A DNA stretch of 64,000 nt from Pteria penguin. Its lineage: Eukaryota; Mollusca; Bivalvia; Pterioida; Pteriidae. The position numbers and the translations under genes are program-made. The notes below the pieces were generated by a model. The model did not search any database. It was not told the DNA's origin and saw only the letters and a list, made by a program, of their open reading frames with translations. Every line of letters begins with the position of its first letter. The first letter of the stretch is position 1. Shown here one piece after another: positions 1 through 12,009 of this stretch. Where the stretch lies: assembly GCA_035048485.1 (NCBI GenBank), contig CM068583.1, forward strand, positions 67,005,806 to 67,069,805, given 5' to 3'.

Positions 1-810
1 AAATCGATGCTTGGCAGTTTCACATTCTGCATTGAACCATGGTGATTTAATGACTTTGGGTTGTTTTTCATACTTTTTACCTTTGACTCCACATTCATTG
101 AATGCTACATCATATAAAATATTTGAAAAATCAGTGACTGCATTGTCAATTGTTATTTGACCAATAGATAAAGAATGTGTAATATCGTTAAATGTTGGTA
201 TTGTATTTATCAACTCGTTTCTAATGTTTTGTACTTTGTCTCGATTCCATACAATTTTGTCATTTGTGGTTATGAAGTCGTTATATATTTCATAATTGCA
301 TTTAAAACTGAACGATATTGGTAGATGGTCAGAAAATTCAGAGATTTCTAAAACTTCAAAATTATTCAGAAAAAATACATCAGAAAAATTCATAAGTACG
401 TAATCAACAACACTTCTACCAGTGTACGATTTATAAGTAAAGTTACCAATATTTGCATCAGTTCCACACCTGCCGTTCACAATACTAAGACCAGTAGCTT
501 TACAAAGCTGTAAAAGTTTAGTGCCAAAATTGTTTACAACTTTATCCTTATAACGTCGTCTCGGCATATCAACATAATCATCAAACATGTCCTCCGGAAA
601 GACATCAAGATATTTGTCGAGATGAATATTTTCAACAAAGTCATCCCTATCAGCGGTTCTACAATTAAGATCTCCGCATATAACTACCATTCCAATTTCA
701 TTATAACGTGAAATGTCATTTTCAATATTTGTGAAAAAATCAAAGTTTTCGCTGTGATCATAAAACTTTGAACTTTCTGGTGGAATATAAGTGTTGATGA
801 ATATAATATA
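1..810 (-). mobile_element. LINE endonuclease-domain fragment, runs off the left edge
   Basis: The minus strand is open from about 810 to base 1 and encodes the second half of an apurinic-type (EEP) endonuclease as found in non-LTR retrotransposons. Visible motifs in order are [17 protein letters not shown] (the GDxN block), the stretch [25 protein letters not shown] and EFSDHLPIS (the SDH block). No stop interrupts it, so it is younger or better kept than the other LINEs here. It resembles the endonuclease of the 50-56 kb LINE (LLNLCKESGLRIVNGR there), so I infer the same clade. The amino-terminal side is lost at the (AT)n tract starting at 837. The reverse transcriptase would lie outside the window. 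Confidence 0.8.
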
Positions 811-833
811 TATAAATATTGATGAATGTATGC

Positions 834-1510
<677 letters not shown>

Positions 1511-1514
1511 CACA

Positions 1515-1574
<60 letters not shown>
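1511..1574. repeat. (CA)n microsatellite
   Basis: CA dinucleotide run of about 64 bp with one early T interruption at 1521. Confidence 0.97.
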
Positions 1575-1575
<1 letters not shown>

Positions 1576-1825
1576 GGCCAGGATATCTACTCTGATTGGG
1601 GTCAAAAGGTCAATATCAAGGCCATGACATCAGAACTTAGAGTAAAAAATATGGCAAAAACAGTTTTCATTTTCACTATCTCTGATTCAATACAAATTTG
1701 GAAACCTACTTGTTGTTAGTGTCATAGTCGTGTGACTCCACTTACTTTCGTACTTTACATGAATGTCACACTTGTTCTCTTTGCAGCGTGGAGCTCGTTA
1801 AAAAGTTCCCCGCGGAGTGTTTGAC

Positions 1826-2948
1826 TTAAAGTTGCACTAGCTGTCATTTTCCGTATTAAAACGAAAGCTGTAACTTTTAACCCTGGACTCTCTCCTGAAG
1901 TTAAGCCTTTATACGAAATTACAATGTTATATAACTTCGGTTAGTAGTGTAAAACTTATTAAAATGTAATTAAATAATTACGACCTACCCGCACAAATCG
2001 GTAATTTTTTCTTCACCTGGCATGCTCAGTGTATCAATGACCTAGCCAACTAACGCGAGATTAGGAAACTTTCACTAATAACAACAACACTGGTGACGTA
2101 GACAAAGCTATCGGAGATGAGACGTCCTCGATTAAAGACAGAATTCGATAACATCAGGGATGAAAAAAGTCTGTGACGAAACATTTTTAGAACAAGAACA
2201 GCATAGAATTTGCACTAGAGCGATGGGAAGGGGGGAGTGTTGTCAATTACACAAAATACTTCGCACAAGTCTTTAATGTTTACATTTTTCAATACCACGT
2301 CAGCACGAGGCCTTGACGTTCCATTGTATTGATTACTTGCGTGTTTGTATTATGAAAGCGGTCCGATATTCACTGTCATTAGGTAAGGTAATCTCCTAAA
2401 AATAACTGTTGATAATAATGTGTAAAGTGGACGACAGGAAAGAAACGTAAATACATTTTGTAAAATTCTGTAAAAGAAATTGTTTTAAGAGTCCCTTTTT
2501 GGGGCCCCTCGATCAAATCATGTGGGACTACTAATGTGACATAAAGCTTTAAAATGTGCGTTGTATATAGCCAATTTACTATTGACGGTATTACTGATGA
2601 CATTTTTCTTTTCTTCTGTGAATTTAGTATGCGCCTATATATCTTTGTGTTTACAAAGCTAGATAAAACATGTTTTTACGAAGATATACTCAGCGATACA
2701 CTTTACTACATTGTTATTATCACGTGATTTTCTGACCCGATCTACATTCGTGTCAAATGTTGTGTAAATGGTGAATGTAACGGACATTTCTCAATTTTCC
2801 GGTTTATAAAACGTGTCAATGTCGTCAAAAGAGTTTACTTTCGATGTAGTATAACTTTCTTTTGTAGTTTGATTGTATGTAATTTCAGATAATTAAATGA
2901 AACATAACATTCTTGTTATACCAATTTTTACAGCTAATGCAACTTTAA
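1826..2948 (+). mobile_element. Non-autonomous TTAA-flanked DNA transposon, copy 1 (full length, ~1.12 kb)
   Basis: The element starts TTAAAGTTGCACTAGCTGT and ends with the inverse of TTAAAGTTGCATTAGCTGT, giving terminal inverted repeats of about 19 bp with one mismatch, bounded by TTAA at both ends. The flanks differ beyond TTAA, which fits a TTAA target duplication as made by piggyBac- or Kolobok-type transposases. A second full copy lies inverted at 56887-58015, and a 5' fragment is at 24618-25056. No transposase is encoded. A 74-codon frame shared with the other copy diverges mostly at amino-acid-changing positions, so I treat the element as non-coding. The superfamily assignment rests only on TTAA. 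Confidence 0.82.
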
Positions 2949-4280
2949 TTATTATTATTACCTTTTCCCTGGTGTTATGTGGCAGTGGCGCTTTCTCCAC
3001 AGTGTTTGTTCATATTCATGTATATATGCAGTGCTGAATTATATTTGTTTCCACTATATGTGAGGGCATTCACGGCGGGTGTGGCTAGTCAAACAGGAGA
3101 CGCTCACTCCTTCTGGGAACCTGGTTTCACCTCTTGGTTTCGTGAATATCCACTATGGTACATTGTTTTTAGTGCAAAAGTCATGTGACACCAGTTACTT
3201 TCTTATTTTAAAAAACGAATATGCCTACGACGGTTTAGGTCAATGATCAAGATCATAACATCTGAACTTATTTGTGACAGTCTTGCATCTGCATTGCCCT
3301 TTATTGAATTTACTGGGACTAGTGGAACACCTGGACTGCTTGATTAGCAACACTCTCAAATGCTTGGTTTGTATATCTGTCATACAAATGCATTATATCA
3401 CAGATTCATTTTATCTGTGTAATGTATAGACTTAAATGACGTCGACTGTTACACAGTCGTTCCTCCAAGGACAAGTAAATTTCGGAGTCTGTTAAACAGT
3501 TATTTGGTTTACGATGATTTGTGAAAATCTTATTCAAGTCGGGTAGTTACAACTCAGTGATTTCGCTATATACGAATACACGTTCTGTTGTAAAACTCAT
3601 CCCTGGTGGAATTCATAAACCTTTTTCATATTAATTTCATCTTACATAAAATGTCCCACATATGATGTCGTTCAAAGTTGCGACATTGTACTGTGTCGTA
3701 ACAATCCACGCCTTGACGTTACAGTGAAAATTCCGGCAAAACGTAGTTTGTCGGACAATTGGCTCCTTGTATCATGTAAAATATTCAAATTCGTGTATTG
3801 CCAAATGGTAATGACCATGACGAGTAACCAAAATGTGACTATTTCAAACGCTGAGGTGATCCAGATTCGTGATTTGTTATGAGGTATACTTCTCGGGATT
3901 TATCTTCAATTTCTGAGTAAAATTTTATTTTTCAATCTTTTGTTTTTTTCCATGATTATTTTCTTAAATGAGAAAATAATGAAATATATATAATCCATGT
4001 ATACTTCTTCATTGAATTCAAATGTGGATTTCAAAACATTTATAACAGTATTTGTGAAAAATAACTGAAAAATTGCATTATAATCTAGGATAAAACCAAA
4101 GTCATACCCCTCATGCATTCGGAATCTCTCCCGCCTTTACTCATAAAAGAATGCTGCAATATGTAAAACTCAAAACGGATACGTTCAGTGAAATAGTCCC
4201 ATTCCAACGATAATACAATCTCATTATATGCCTCAGTATTTGTAGCATAACTTACAACTGGTTACGCATATCCATCGCCT
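2949..4280. other. Intergenic stretch, no gene recognised
   Basis: About 1.3 kb of AT-rich sequence with no convincing exon. The bases after the transposon (AAGTCATGTGACACCAGTTA near 3178) resemble those before it (TAGTCGTGTGACTCCACTTA near 1726), suggesting an old local duplication or an older repeat that the transposon entered. Confidence 0.5.
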
Positions 4281-5408
4281 GTACCTCATCAAGTATGTAC
4301 AAACTGATAAACACGAGTACAGATACTGGATCAAACTCAGCTACTGGACCAAAATCAGCGACAGCTACTGGACCAGAATCAGCGACAGTTACTGGACCAG
4401 AATCAGCGACGTACCTCGTCATGTAGTATCCAGTATGTACAAACTGATAAAATACGAGTACAGTTACTGGATCAAACTCAGCGACAGTTACTGGACCAAA
4501 ATCAGAGACAGGTACTGGACCAGAATAAGCAACAGCTACTGGACCAGAATCAGCGACAGTTACTGGACCAGAATCAGCGACGTACCTCGTCATGTAGTAT
4601 CCAGTATGTACAAACTGATAAAATACGAGTACAGTTATTGGATCAATTTCAGCGACAGTTACTGGACCAAAATCAGAGACAGGTACTGGACCAGAATAAG
4701 CGACAGATACTGGACCAGAATCAGCGACCTTACCTCGTCATACAGTATCCAGTATGTACAAACTGATAAACACGAATACAGTTACTGGACCAAAATCAGT
4801 GACAATTCCTGGACCAAAATCAGCGACGTACCTCGTCATGTAGTATCCAGTATGTACAAACTGATAAACACGAATACAGTTATTGGACCAAAATCAGCGA
4901 CAGTTACTGGACCAAAATCAGCGAGGTACCTCGTCCTATAGTATCCAGTATGTACAAACTAATAAACACGAGTACAGTTACTGGACCGAAATCAGCGACA
5001 GTTACTGGACCAAAATTAGCGACAGTTACTAGATCAGAATCAGCGTCAGTAACTGGACCAAACTCAGCGACGTACCTCGTCATACAGTATCCACTGTGTA
5101 CAAACTGTTAAAACACGAGTACAGTTGCTGGACCGAAATCAGCGGCAGTTACTCGACCAGAATCAGCGACAGTTACTGGACCAAAATCAGCGACAGTTAT
5201 TGGACCAGAATCAGCGATAGTTACTGGACCAAAATCAGCGACGTACGTCGTCATACAGTATCCAGTATGTACAAACTGATAAAACACGAGTACAGTTATT
5301 GGACCAAAATCAGTGACAGTTACTGGACCAAAATCAGCGACAGTTACTGGACCAAAATCAGCGACAGTTACTGTACCAGAGTCATCGAGTTACTGGACTA
5401 ATATCAAC
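4281..5408. repeat. Two-tier minisatellite: 24-bp monomers in 98-171-bp higher-order units
   Basis: A 24-bp monomer (AGCGACAGTTACTGGACCAAA plus ATC) is tandemly repeated and interrupted about eight times by a ~50-bp anchor containing GTACCTCGTCAT and CCAGTATGTACAAACTGATA. Anchors begin near 4281, 4411, 4582, 4730, 4828, 4926, 5072 and 5243. The spacings (about 130, 171, 148, 98, 98, 146, 171) mostly differ by multiples of ~24, so each higher-order unit is one anchor plus a variable number of monomers. Open frames cross the array on both strands only because the monomer is poor in stop codons. Confidence 0.93.
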
Positions 5409-5867
5409 GATATACTTGATATCATAACTGCTCATACATTATTCTTCATGCAATAGACGTCATGTGGACTACGCATCGTTACGTCGTATGCATACTGATT
5501 CTACTACTTACTTTATTACTCGAATAGGACACAGTCTCGGAGAAAAAATCAAAGGCCTGAAAGGCCATAAAGGCATCGAGCAGGATTGATTATCAAGCCG
5601 TTTAAAGTGCAAGTGGGACAATAAGCAACTATGTTGAATAATTTCTTCAAATTAACTATGACTGGATGCATATGACAACAAGGGTATGATAGAAGGTCTC
5701 CGGACAATTGTCCTGGCAAGCTAAACACTAGAGCTGTCCTAACGGGACAAATACCCCACGCGGCAAAAAGAAAGTTGAACATGCAATAATTCAGGAAGCT
5801 GAACATTTAGTCTTGCCAAAATCCAATCAGACATGAGTTTAGTCACCAAAGAAACAGCGACCTTGAA
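5409..5867. other. Spacer without recognised gene
   Basis: About 460 bp between two tandem repeats. An 85-codon minus-strand frame (5549-5806) has no recognisable domain and no supporting signals. Confidence 0.5.
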
Positions 5868-6719
5868 CTATACCACAACCTTAGGTCATGGACAACAATC
5901 CTGTGAAATATTATACAAGTCTATTAACCCATTAACAAGATATTGCCTGGACAGGATCTTTAACACCAAGTACACCGTGACTTTGATTGTTGACCTTCGG
6001 TCAAGGTCATGCCACACCCTTGGGTCATGGGCAATAATCCTGTGAGATATTATCCAAATCTATTGACCAAATGAAAAGATACGACCCGGACACGATTTTA
6101 ATAACCAAGTCCACATTGGACTTGACCTTTAAACTTGGGTCAAGGCCATGACACACCCTTGGGCGATGGGCAATAATCCTGCGAAATATTATCTAAATCC
6201 ATCAACCCCATATAAAGATATGGCCCGGATAGTATTTTAACAACCAAGTCCACAGTAACATCCACCTTTGACCCATGACCTTGGGTCAAGGTCATGACAC
6301 ATCCTTAGGCAAAGGGCAACACTAAATTCATCCGTCCAGTAAAAAGATATGGTCCGGACAGGATTTTAACAACCAAGTCCACATTGACCTTGACCTTTGA
6401 CCTTGGGTTAAGGTTATGATACATCCTTAGGTCATGGGCAACAATCCTGTGAAATATTATCCAAATCTATTGAACAAATAAGAAGTTATGCTCCGGACAC
6501 AAAGTGGCCCAGGATTTACTATCAAAGAGGTCTTAAGCCAATGTCAAGGTCACAGTGACCAAATTTTGGTACATGACACATCCCGTTCCCATGAGGCATT
6601 CACATACCAAGTTTGAGCATCCTGAGTCCTATGGTACATAAGTTATCAAGCGGACAAGAATCGGGACGCACGGACAGACGGACATGGTGATTCCTATATA
6701 GGAACCCCCCCCCCCCCCC
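5868..6719 (+). repeat. Degenerate ~140-bp tandem repeat ending in poly(C)
   Basis: About five diverged copies of a unit containing GGTCAAGGTCATGACACA, GGTCATGGGCAACAATCCTG, TGAAATATTATCCAAATC and AACCAAGTCCACATTGACCT. The first motif recurs near 5883, 6020, 6159, 6304 and 6428. The array runs into GACGGACATGGTGATTCCTA, a TATAGGAA box and a poly(C) tract at 6706-6719. I believe this is part of a dispersed molluscan repeat family, but that is recollection, not shown here. Confidence 0.8.
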
Positions 6720-6909
6720 AACTTCCTTAGCGGGGGTATCATGGTAAATATTTCCAAATCCTTGAAATTTGGAATCCCAAGTCTATAGAGTACATCAACG
6801 ACTCTGGTGCAGTAACTCTCGTTACAACGGCCATGTCTGTATTTCTGAATTTTGCAGTTTAAACGAATTTAAAATTGCTGATATATACGAATTGCTGCTA
6901 TTTCGTATA

Positions 6910-8042
6910 CAGGCGTGGATCCAGGACTTCATGTGCCCGGGGGAGGGGCACCTCACAATTGAGGCCCGAAGGACCGAATGGGGAGGGTATGGGAAGGGTT
7001 CGCCTCTCCTATAGGTGGGGGTTCGGGGGGCCTTCCCCGAGAAAATTTTGCAAAAATGAGGCAAAATGGTGCAATCTGGTGCTCTTTTTTGCATTATTCA
7101 TCAACATTTATTTGACTTCAAATATTCCGCAAAAACTCTGAAATCGGAAGAAAACTGTTGTAATATTTTCGGTCAAAAATTATCATGTTCACCCCTCCCT
7201 CCCTCCCATAGGTAGGGATGGGGTTTCCCTGAGAAGATATGACAAAAATATTGCAAAATCGTGTGTGCCATATTATGCCCCTTTTGTTCTAATTCACGGA
7301 AATTTCATCAGGCCTGGATCCAGATTTTCAGTTGGAGGAGGCGTAAAACTCGGCGCAAGGTCTAGGGACTGCCTATAGGTCCCCGGTGGATGCAGGGTAG
7401 ATCCTTGATAGGGTTGACAAGGTGCAAAGTCCCCCTCCACGGAAGCTCTTTTTGAGATACAAAATACGTTGTGAAATTAAACTATTCTAGAAATGGCTAT
7501 AAGTGAAATCCATCTTGTACATTGCGTAGCTTCAGTACAAGCGTTTCAAATATTTGTACTGAAGCTACACGATGTACAAGACGTATTTGAGTAAAATTGT
7601 ATGGATAAGTAAAATCCATCTTGTACAGCGCATAGCTTCAAACATTTGTAACATTTGCTACACCATGTACAAGTAGCCATACGATTTTACTCATCTGAGG
7701 CCAAGTGGCCGAACATTTGTGCGCTGGAAATTAATTTGGATTGCATATATATTTCGCTTACCTCTGGAAGATATTATGGATCATAAACGGGGATCAGGGG
7801 AGATTTATCATGAAATTGATCGTGAGTGAAGCGAGTCAACGATTTTTTTTTTCAAATGCAAATTTAAAGAAATATGAGATAATAACTGGCTAACGAGGCG
7901 AGCCAGCGAAATTTTGAAATTTAAGTCAGAAATGCAGTAAAATAGGCCCGAAAATAGAGAAGGGGGCACTGCCGGGGGGGGGGGGGGGCGCCCCACGGGG
8001 GCACGTGCCCCTCCCCCCTCCCCCCGGCTGGATCCGCGCCTG
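6910..8042 (+). mobile_element. CAGGCG...CGCCTG inverted-repeat transposon, long copy (1133 bp)
   Basis: Begins CAGGCGTGGATCCAGG and ends GGCTGGATCCGCGCCTG, the inverse of the start with one or two mismatches. It is flanked on both sides by GTATA (6905-6909 and 8043-8047), a 5-bp target duplication. The interior has GC-rich ends, a 27-bp-arm hairpin at 7514-7580 and a nested partial terminus (GGCCTGGATCCAG near 7308). A 720-bp copy with the same ends is at 40227-40946. It encodes no protein I can recognise. The superfamily is not assigned: the end sequence recalls CAG-starting families, but a 5-bp duplication fits several. Confidence 0.85.
7514..7580. repeat. Internal hairpin of the CAGGCG transposon
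   Basis: Arms CTTGTACATTGCGTAGCTTC (plus AGTACAA) and its inverse match at about 25 of 27 positions around a ~13-nt loop. The same structure, with one arm eroded, is in the copy at 40.5 kb. Confidence 0.85.
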
Positions 8043-8487
8043 GTATAAAATGATATAAATCAAAAATTTTCAATTGATTAACTTGGAGACAACTATAATT
8101 ACGGTCATTACCGAATTGTGTTCTGTTTAATTTATATATACAGTGCATGTAATGTATAAAATATTTACGTAGAAATACTGAGTGTAGAATAAACATATTC
8201 CAGTTCCTGCATAATTAGTAACAAGAAACAATTTGGTGCAAGCACCAAAGTGTGGGCCGGAATGTGATGATAATAAAACTGCAAAGAATTAAAAAAAAAA
8301 AACAAAATAATGTTTTAAAGTTTCCAGTATCACTTCCTTTTCAGTTATAATAGTTTATAAAATTGGTTCATTTACCCCATTAAGTACATAAGGCAATAGC
8401 GAGTTTATTAGACGGACGGATTAGCCTGCATTTAGTATGGAAATGTACTTTTAAAATTACTAGCCATATCATCTACCATTTGTTTTA
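8043..8487. other. Spacer without recognised gene
   Basis: About 440 bp of AT-rich DNA with an A-run near 8291-8300. No exon, repeat or RNA gene recognised. Confidence 0.5.
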
Positions 8488-8838
8488 AGCCGATGGGCTC
8501 AGTGGATAAGGTGACCGAAAGGTCCCGGGTTCGACTTCCGCCGTGTGCACATCGGTGAAACCGAGGTCCTGTGTCACGTTAGGCGTGGCACGTAATACAC
8601 CGTTCCACATTTCAGCATAGAAAGCGATGTTTAGCGGATTTTTGATTGTTATACTTTTGACGTCATAATCAAATGTCGGACTTGTCCAACCTTGCATGAC
8701 GTCATCATAGTCTGATTTTGCGCTAAAGTGCTTGACTTTTGACGAAAGTGGAACGGTGTATAGATCCCCCACTTCTTCGGGAGGGTCCGTTACGTGAAAT
8801 AATCGTGGAGTGACGTGAAACAATAATTAATCAATCTA
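8488..8838 (+). mobile_element. tRNA-derived SINE with conserved core, full length
   Basis: The 5' head is tRNA-like: box A TGGGCTCAGTGG (8494-8505) and box B GGTTCGACTTCC (8528-8539) are 22 bp apart, as in an internal RNA polymerase III promoter. A core follows containing GGTCCTGTGTCACG and TAGGCGTGGCACGTA, then a unique body and the tail GAAATAATCGTGGAGTGACG with AACAATAATTAATCAATC. The same core and tail recur at 47838-48000. This modular layout matches metazoan SINE superfamilies with highly conserved domains. The exact named family cannot be settled by eye. Two TGACGTCA motifs (8658-8665 and 8698-8705) lie in the body. The downstream part cannot fold as a tRNA gene, so this is a retroposon. 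Confidence 0.88.
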
Positions 8839-10640
8839 CTATTTATTTTCAACAACAAAACTTAACCAATCTATAAGCAACTGGCTGTTTACTGGGGTAA
8901 CAAACCTTTACTGGTTAAACTTGTGGTAATAGTGTGGCCGTGTTGGTAATCTTACTATTCTCAAGTTTTAATTTATAAACAATAATTAAGGTTTCAAAAT
9001 CGTCTTACCATAATAAACAATTGTAAAATATAATTGGTTATGTTAGTCCTTGTTAGCGCAGCATTCTGTATTCAGAAACGTTAGTAGGACTTGCATCACA
9101 CTATCATACAATCGCAACAACTCGTCCATTTCCGTACACAAATAAGATTTTTTTTTGTAAAAAATAGCGATGATGTTCCGATTGGATATTATTAACCGAA
9201 AGTCACTTAGGCAACCCAATAATAAGTTTGCTTATGAAGAAACCGCGTCAAATATTAAAAAATTGTAAGGTAACACTCATCCCCTGAAAATATTCCAACA
9301 AATTTTATACTTAAATCAGCGAAAGTCTCGAAGATACTACTCTTACATAAATCTATCAAACTGGGTCAGCGATGTGACACATGCTCTCTCCGCAGTGAAT
9401 ATAATCCTAATTTTATCATTGGTGTAAAATCCTGGGGGCGGGGCCTTGCTGTACCGCAGAAACGCATGCAACTTTTCCAAACCTATATCAAAGGATGGGC
9501 CGGCTAGTGCCGGCCCACAATAAATGCAGTTATTTCGAGTGACGTTGTAACGAGAGTGGACTGTATATACCATTGAGGTTTATTAACAACAAATAATGCA
9601 AATGCAGTTCAAACTTTCAAAATTCAATTCGCTGCTGTATCTACAGTTGCATACTCATAACTACGCGCACAGTTCACAAATCGATCTTTAATGAAAACAT
9701 GACAGCATGTACCCTTACGCCCCAATATCTAAGTTTATAAACAACATTCGGAACAATCTCGCCTTTTACATAATACAAGTTCGAGGATATCCGAAAGCAT
9801 AAACGTCGAATTTGACCCTTGGTTAAGGTCAAATCTTGTATATACCTTCGCATAATTTAATCATGAATCACAATGTTTACGTATGTCATTTACGTAACAT
9901 TGCATATTAAACATTTCTACGAATAAATGTTTCAAGGCAATAGAAGGCAATCAGGAAGTATAATTGCATTTCTAGAATCTAATACGAGCATTCAAAAGAA
10001 AGTACTATTTTCTTTCGCGAATGAGATTTGGCCAGGAAATGCGGCGAAGAGGTAAAACTTTACGATCGCTATAGGCTCTCGATCATGCTTCGCATGCTCG
10101 ATGCCTAAAAATTAATTTAAGAAATAAATTCAAGAGGTCTTGATGTCGCATCAGTTACCAGTTAATTTATACTATCAAAATCTTACATTGTCTATAGCCA
10201 GTATAGGTCTGCAATTTCGACCCAACGTTGCGCTAAAATTTCCACTTTCCCATGGGAATTTTTAACAACCGCCTTTGATATAAATTCAGAAACCCGATTT
10301 ACCTTTCATATAAATAAATAAATTACAAGCTCTAAAGAGGTTTTCCACTCAAAATATCAGTCCGCTGTTTATGTGAAAAGGTCTATATAACTGTTGTATG
10401 CAAAATATATTGCAGGTGGAGATGACTGAGAAAGAAATAGAAAGAGTATCAAAAAACTTCGGGTTCGTGAAAATTTGTTCGGGCTTCTTAATTTTGACTG
10501 TTATCTGCCTTTCGGGCTTGAATAGGTCATTGCTTACGCAAAGAGACCCGGCTAAACGACTCTCATTTACTCATGGAAACATTCACTGCAGGAAATAAAC
10601 TAACTTAAATAAGCTAACTTAAATTCAAATAAACATATTT
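8839..10640. other. Intergenic stretch downstream of the CRD gene
   Basis: About 1.8 kb without a supported gene. It contains a perfect 8-bp-arm hairpin (GGGCCGGC, TAGT, GCCGGCCC) at 9497-9516. A 66-codon plus-strand frame at 10398-10598 has a hydrophobic middle (ICSGFLILTVICLSGL) but no recognisable family. Confidence 0.5.
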
Positions 10641-10647
10641 AATAAGC

Positions 10648-10653
10648 TTTATT
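10648..10653 (-). terminator. Polyadenylation signal AATAAA of the CRD gene
   Basis: TTTATT on the plus strand, AATAAA on the minus strand, 143 bp past the TAA stop of the two-CRD gene. Position and strand fit a short 3' UTR. Confidence 0.6.
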
Positions 10654-10795
10654 CTAATAACTGATGATATATACAATACGGCTGAATGTTTTCAAGAAGG
10701 AGTCATAGGTACGTTTAAAAAGTGACACAAATACATGACGCGTCCTGTATACTATCCCAACGTAACAAATGAAAAAAGAGAACTTTTCTCAACTG

Positions 10796-11459
10796 TTAAT
10801 CTGTAGGCATTGAACATGCTTGTCTTCTGGAACCCGAAGGATAGCGGTGGCATTGGAGTTTGGCTGGCCACGGAAGGTTGGCAAAATGTGTTCGATACAA
10901 GGGTGTACACGCTGTGCGTACTTCCTCGCAAATCTCGCTACATGGTAACGAGAGCGGGCTTTCTTGACCAGTACAAAAGGGTTTGAATGTTCCGCATAGC
11001 AGAAACAAGAAATGTGGGTGACAATTGAATATTGGTCTATATTGTTCCATTTCAAGTTGAATTCTATATACATTACTCTGACGAAACATGTTGGGTAGTG
11101 ACCCTATATTAAAGGTAAGATTCTGACAGATTTCAAACTGGTTTGGTTCACAATAGGCGAATCGCACTTCTGTCCTCGCCTGCCTCTCTCGCCGTGATAA
11201 CGGTCGTAGACATCTCCGTTGCTTCCGTCTGCGTAATCGATTACACCTAAATGCGCGAAATGGCCATGTAATGTTTAGATTCTGCATTCTGCTTTTACAT
11301 CCCCTCTTTGCCCGGAAGCAAGTCTCTCGACACGGTTTTTCGATGACGTCAGTTCCCATTCTGTTAGTTGTGCATTTCGGGAGGTATGTTCCACAAGCTA
11401 GGGTACGAAAGTCCCCAGAGCAACCGTTATCCATGAACTGCCATAATGGATCCAGAGCC
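10796..11459 (-). CDS. Secreted double Frizzled-CRD protein, exon 2 (last coding exon)
   Basis: This exon carries the rest of CRD1 and all of CRD2. The acceptor is TTACAG at 11465-11460 on the minus strand; the split Arg codon AG/G joins it to exon 1, and the stop is TAA at 10798-10796. In the joined 280-residue protein CRD1 has cysteines at 27, 35, 73, 82, 89, 103, 107, 114, 132 and 143. CRD2 has them at 163, 171, 206, 215, 222, 233, 237, 244, 263 and 275. This is the full ten-cysteine Frizzled (Fz) pattern twice, with almost identical spacing. Landmarks are WPFRAFRCNRL in CRD1 and HFLFLLCGTFKPFC, SEICEEV and LPWPAKLQC in CRD2. The linker (LRRRKQRRCLRPLSRRERQAR, split here as LRRRKQRR and SRRERQAR) is strongly basic with possible furin-type sites. 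No netrin-like, transmembrane or kinase domain follows, so it is neither a receptor nor a standard sFRP. A role in binding Wnts or other lipidated or sterol ligands is inferred from the fold only. Confidence 0.9.
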
Positions 11460-11830
11460 CTGTAATTACATCGCGTAGAATCTGTAATGTAAAAACTGGG
11501 GTTTCGTTTGAAGTTTTGTTTTGCTTTATCTTCATCTGTTTTTTTATATTTCTATTTATTTCTTATTCATTTATTTACTTTTTATTTTATTATTGTTATT
11601 ATTTTCTTTTGGTAACTGGTTTTAAATACATCGCACCTAGATTATTTACCATCAACCAAAAAAAAAAAAAAAAAGAATGATATCCACAAATTCAGTTTAA
11701 ACAGTTTACAATATAAAGGAAGGAAGTTCAAAGAAGCATTCCGATCCGGAACTTCTCTCCAAGTTTTTCAAGTTCTTTAGTACACAACATTTTATAGTCA
11801 ACATTTTTCGACTGAACAATTATAACTTAC
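11460..11830 (-). other. Intron of the double-CRD gene (371 bp)
   Basis: GTAAGT donor at 11830-11825 and TTACAG acceptor ending at 11460, minus strand. It interrupts CRD1 after its second cysteine, in phase 2. A T-rich tract on the plus strand (about 11520-11620) and a 16-nt A run (11659-11674) lie inside. Confidence 0.88.
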
Positions 11831-12009
11831 CTGTACACCTCGGATTGAGTCCTATGACGCAAACTGTTGGGCAGTTTGGTATGAGTGTAACCTACAAGAC
11901 CTTTGCACATAGGAACAACAATCTCCTCACATTCTCCTCTGACGAGGGAGTACCGTAAAATAGAAACAAAGACAAGAAACCGAAACGGCCACTCCATATC
12001 AGTGCCCAA
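11831..12009 (-). CDS. Secreted double Frizzled-CRD protein, exon 1 (signal peptide and start of CRD1)
   Basis: The ATG at 12009 opens with MGTDMEWPFRFLVFVSILRY, a short polar start followed by a hydrophobic core that reads as a signal peptide, probably cleaved before ECEEIVVPMCKGL. That segment supplies cysteines 1 and 2 of CRD1 in the C-x7-C spacing of Fz domains. An in-frame second ATG at codon 5 (11997) would give an equally good signal peptide, so the start is uncertain by four residues. The exon ends GAGGTGTACAG before GTAAGT and joins exon 2 in phase 2, restoring EVYRALDPLWQF, the helix region before cysteine 3. No TATA box or other promoter was identified upstream. Confidence 0.86.

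Noticed and set aside
2379..2603. Conserved 74-76-codon frame in both full copies of the TTAA transposon (also 57217-57447)
   Set aside because: Differences between the copies are mostly amino-acid-changing and an indel shifts the end of the frame. No purifying selection is visible.
4252..5401. Open frames on both strands with SYWTKISD or DSGPVTVA repeats
   Set aside because: By-product of the 24-bp monomer. Both strands and several frames are open at once and broken at anchors.
6822..7141. Overlapping 80-90-codon frames on both strands at the left end of the CAGGCG transposon, repeated at 40.2 kb
   Set aside because: GC-rich terminal sequence of a non-coding transposon; frames differ between the copies.
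8488..8550. Stand-alone tRNA gene
   Set aside because: A and B boxes are present, but the sequence continues into a SINE core and tail, and the same core recurs without the head at 47.8 kb.
10398..10598. 66-codon plus-strand frame with a hydrophobic segment
   Set aside because: No recognisable family, no splice or promoter context, and it overlaps the presumed downstream region of the CRD gene.
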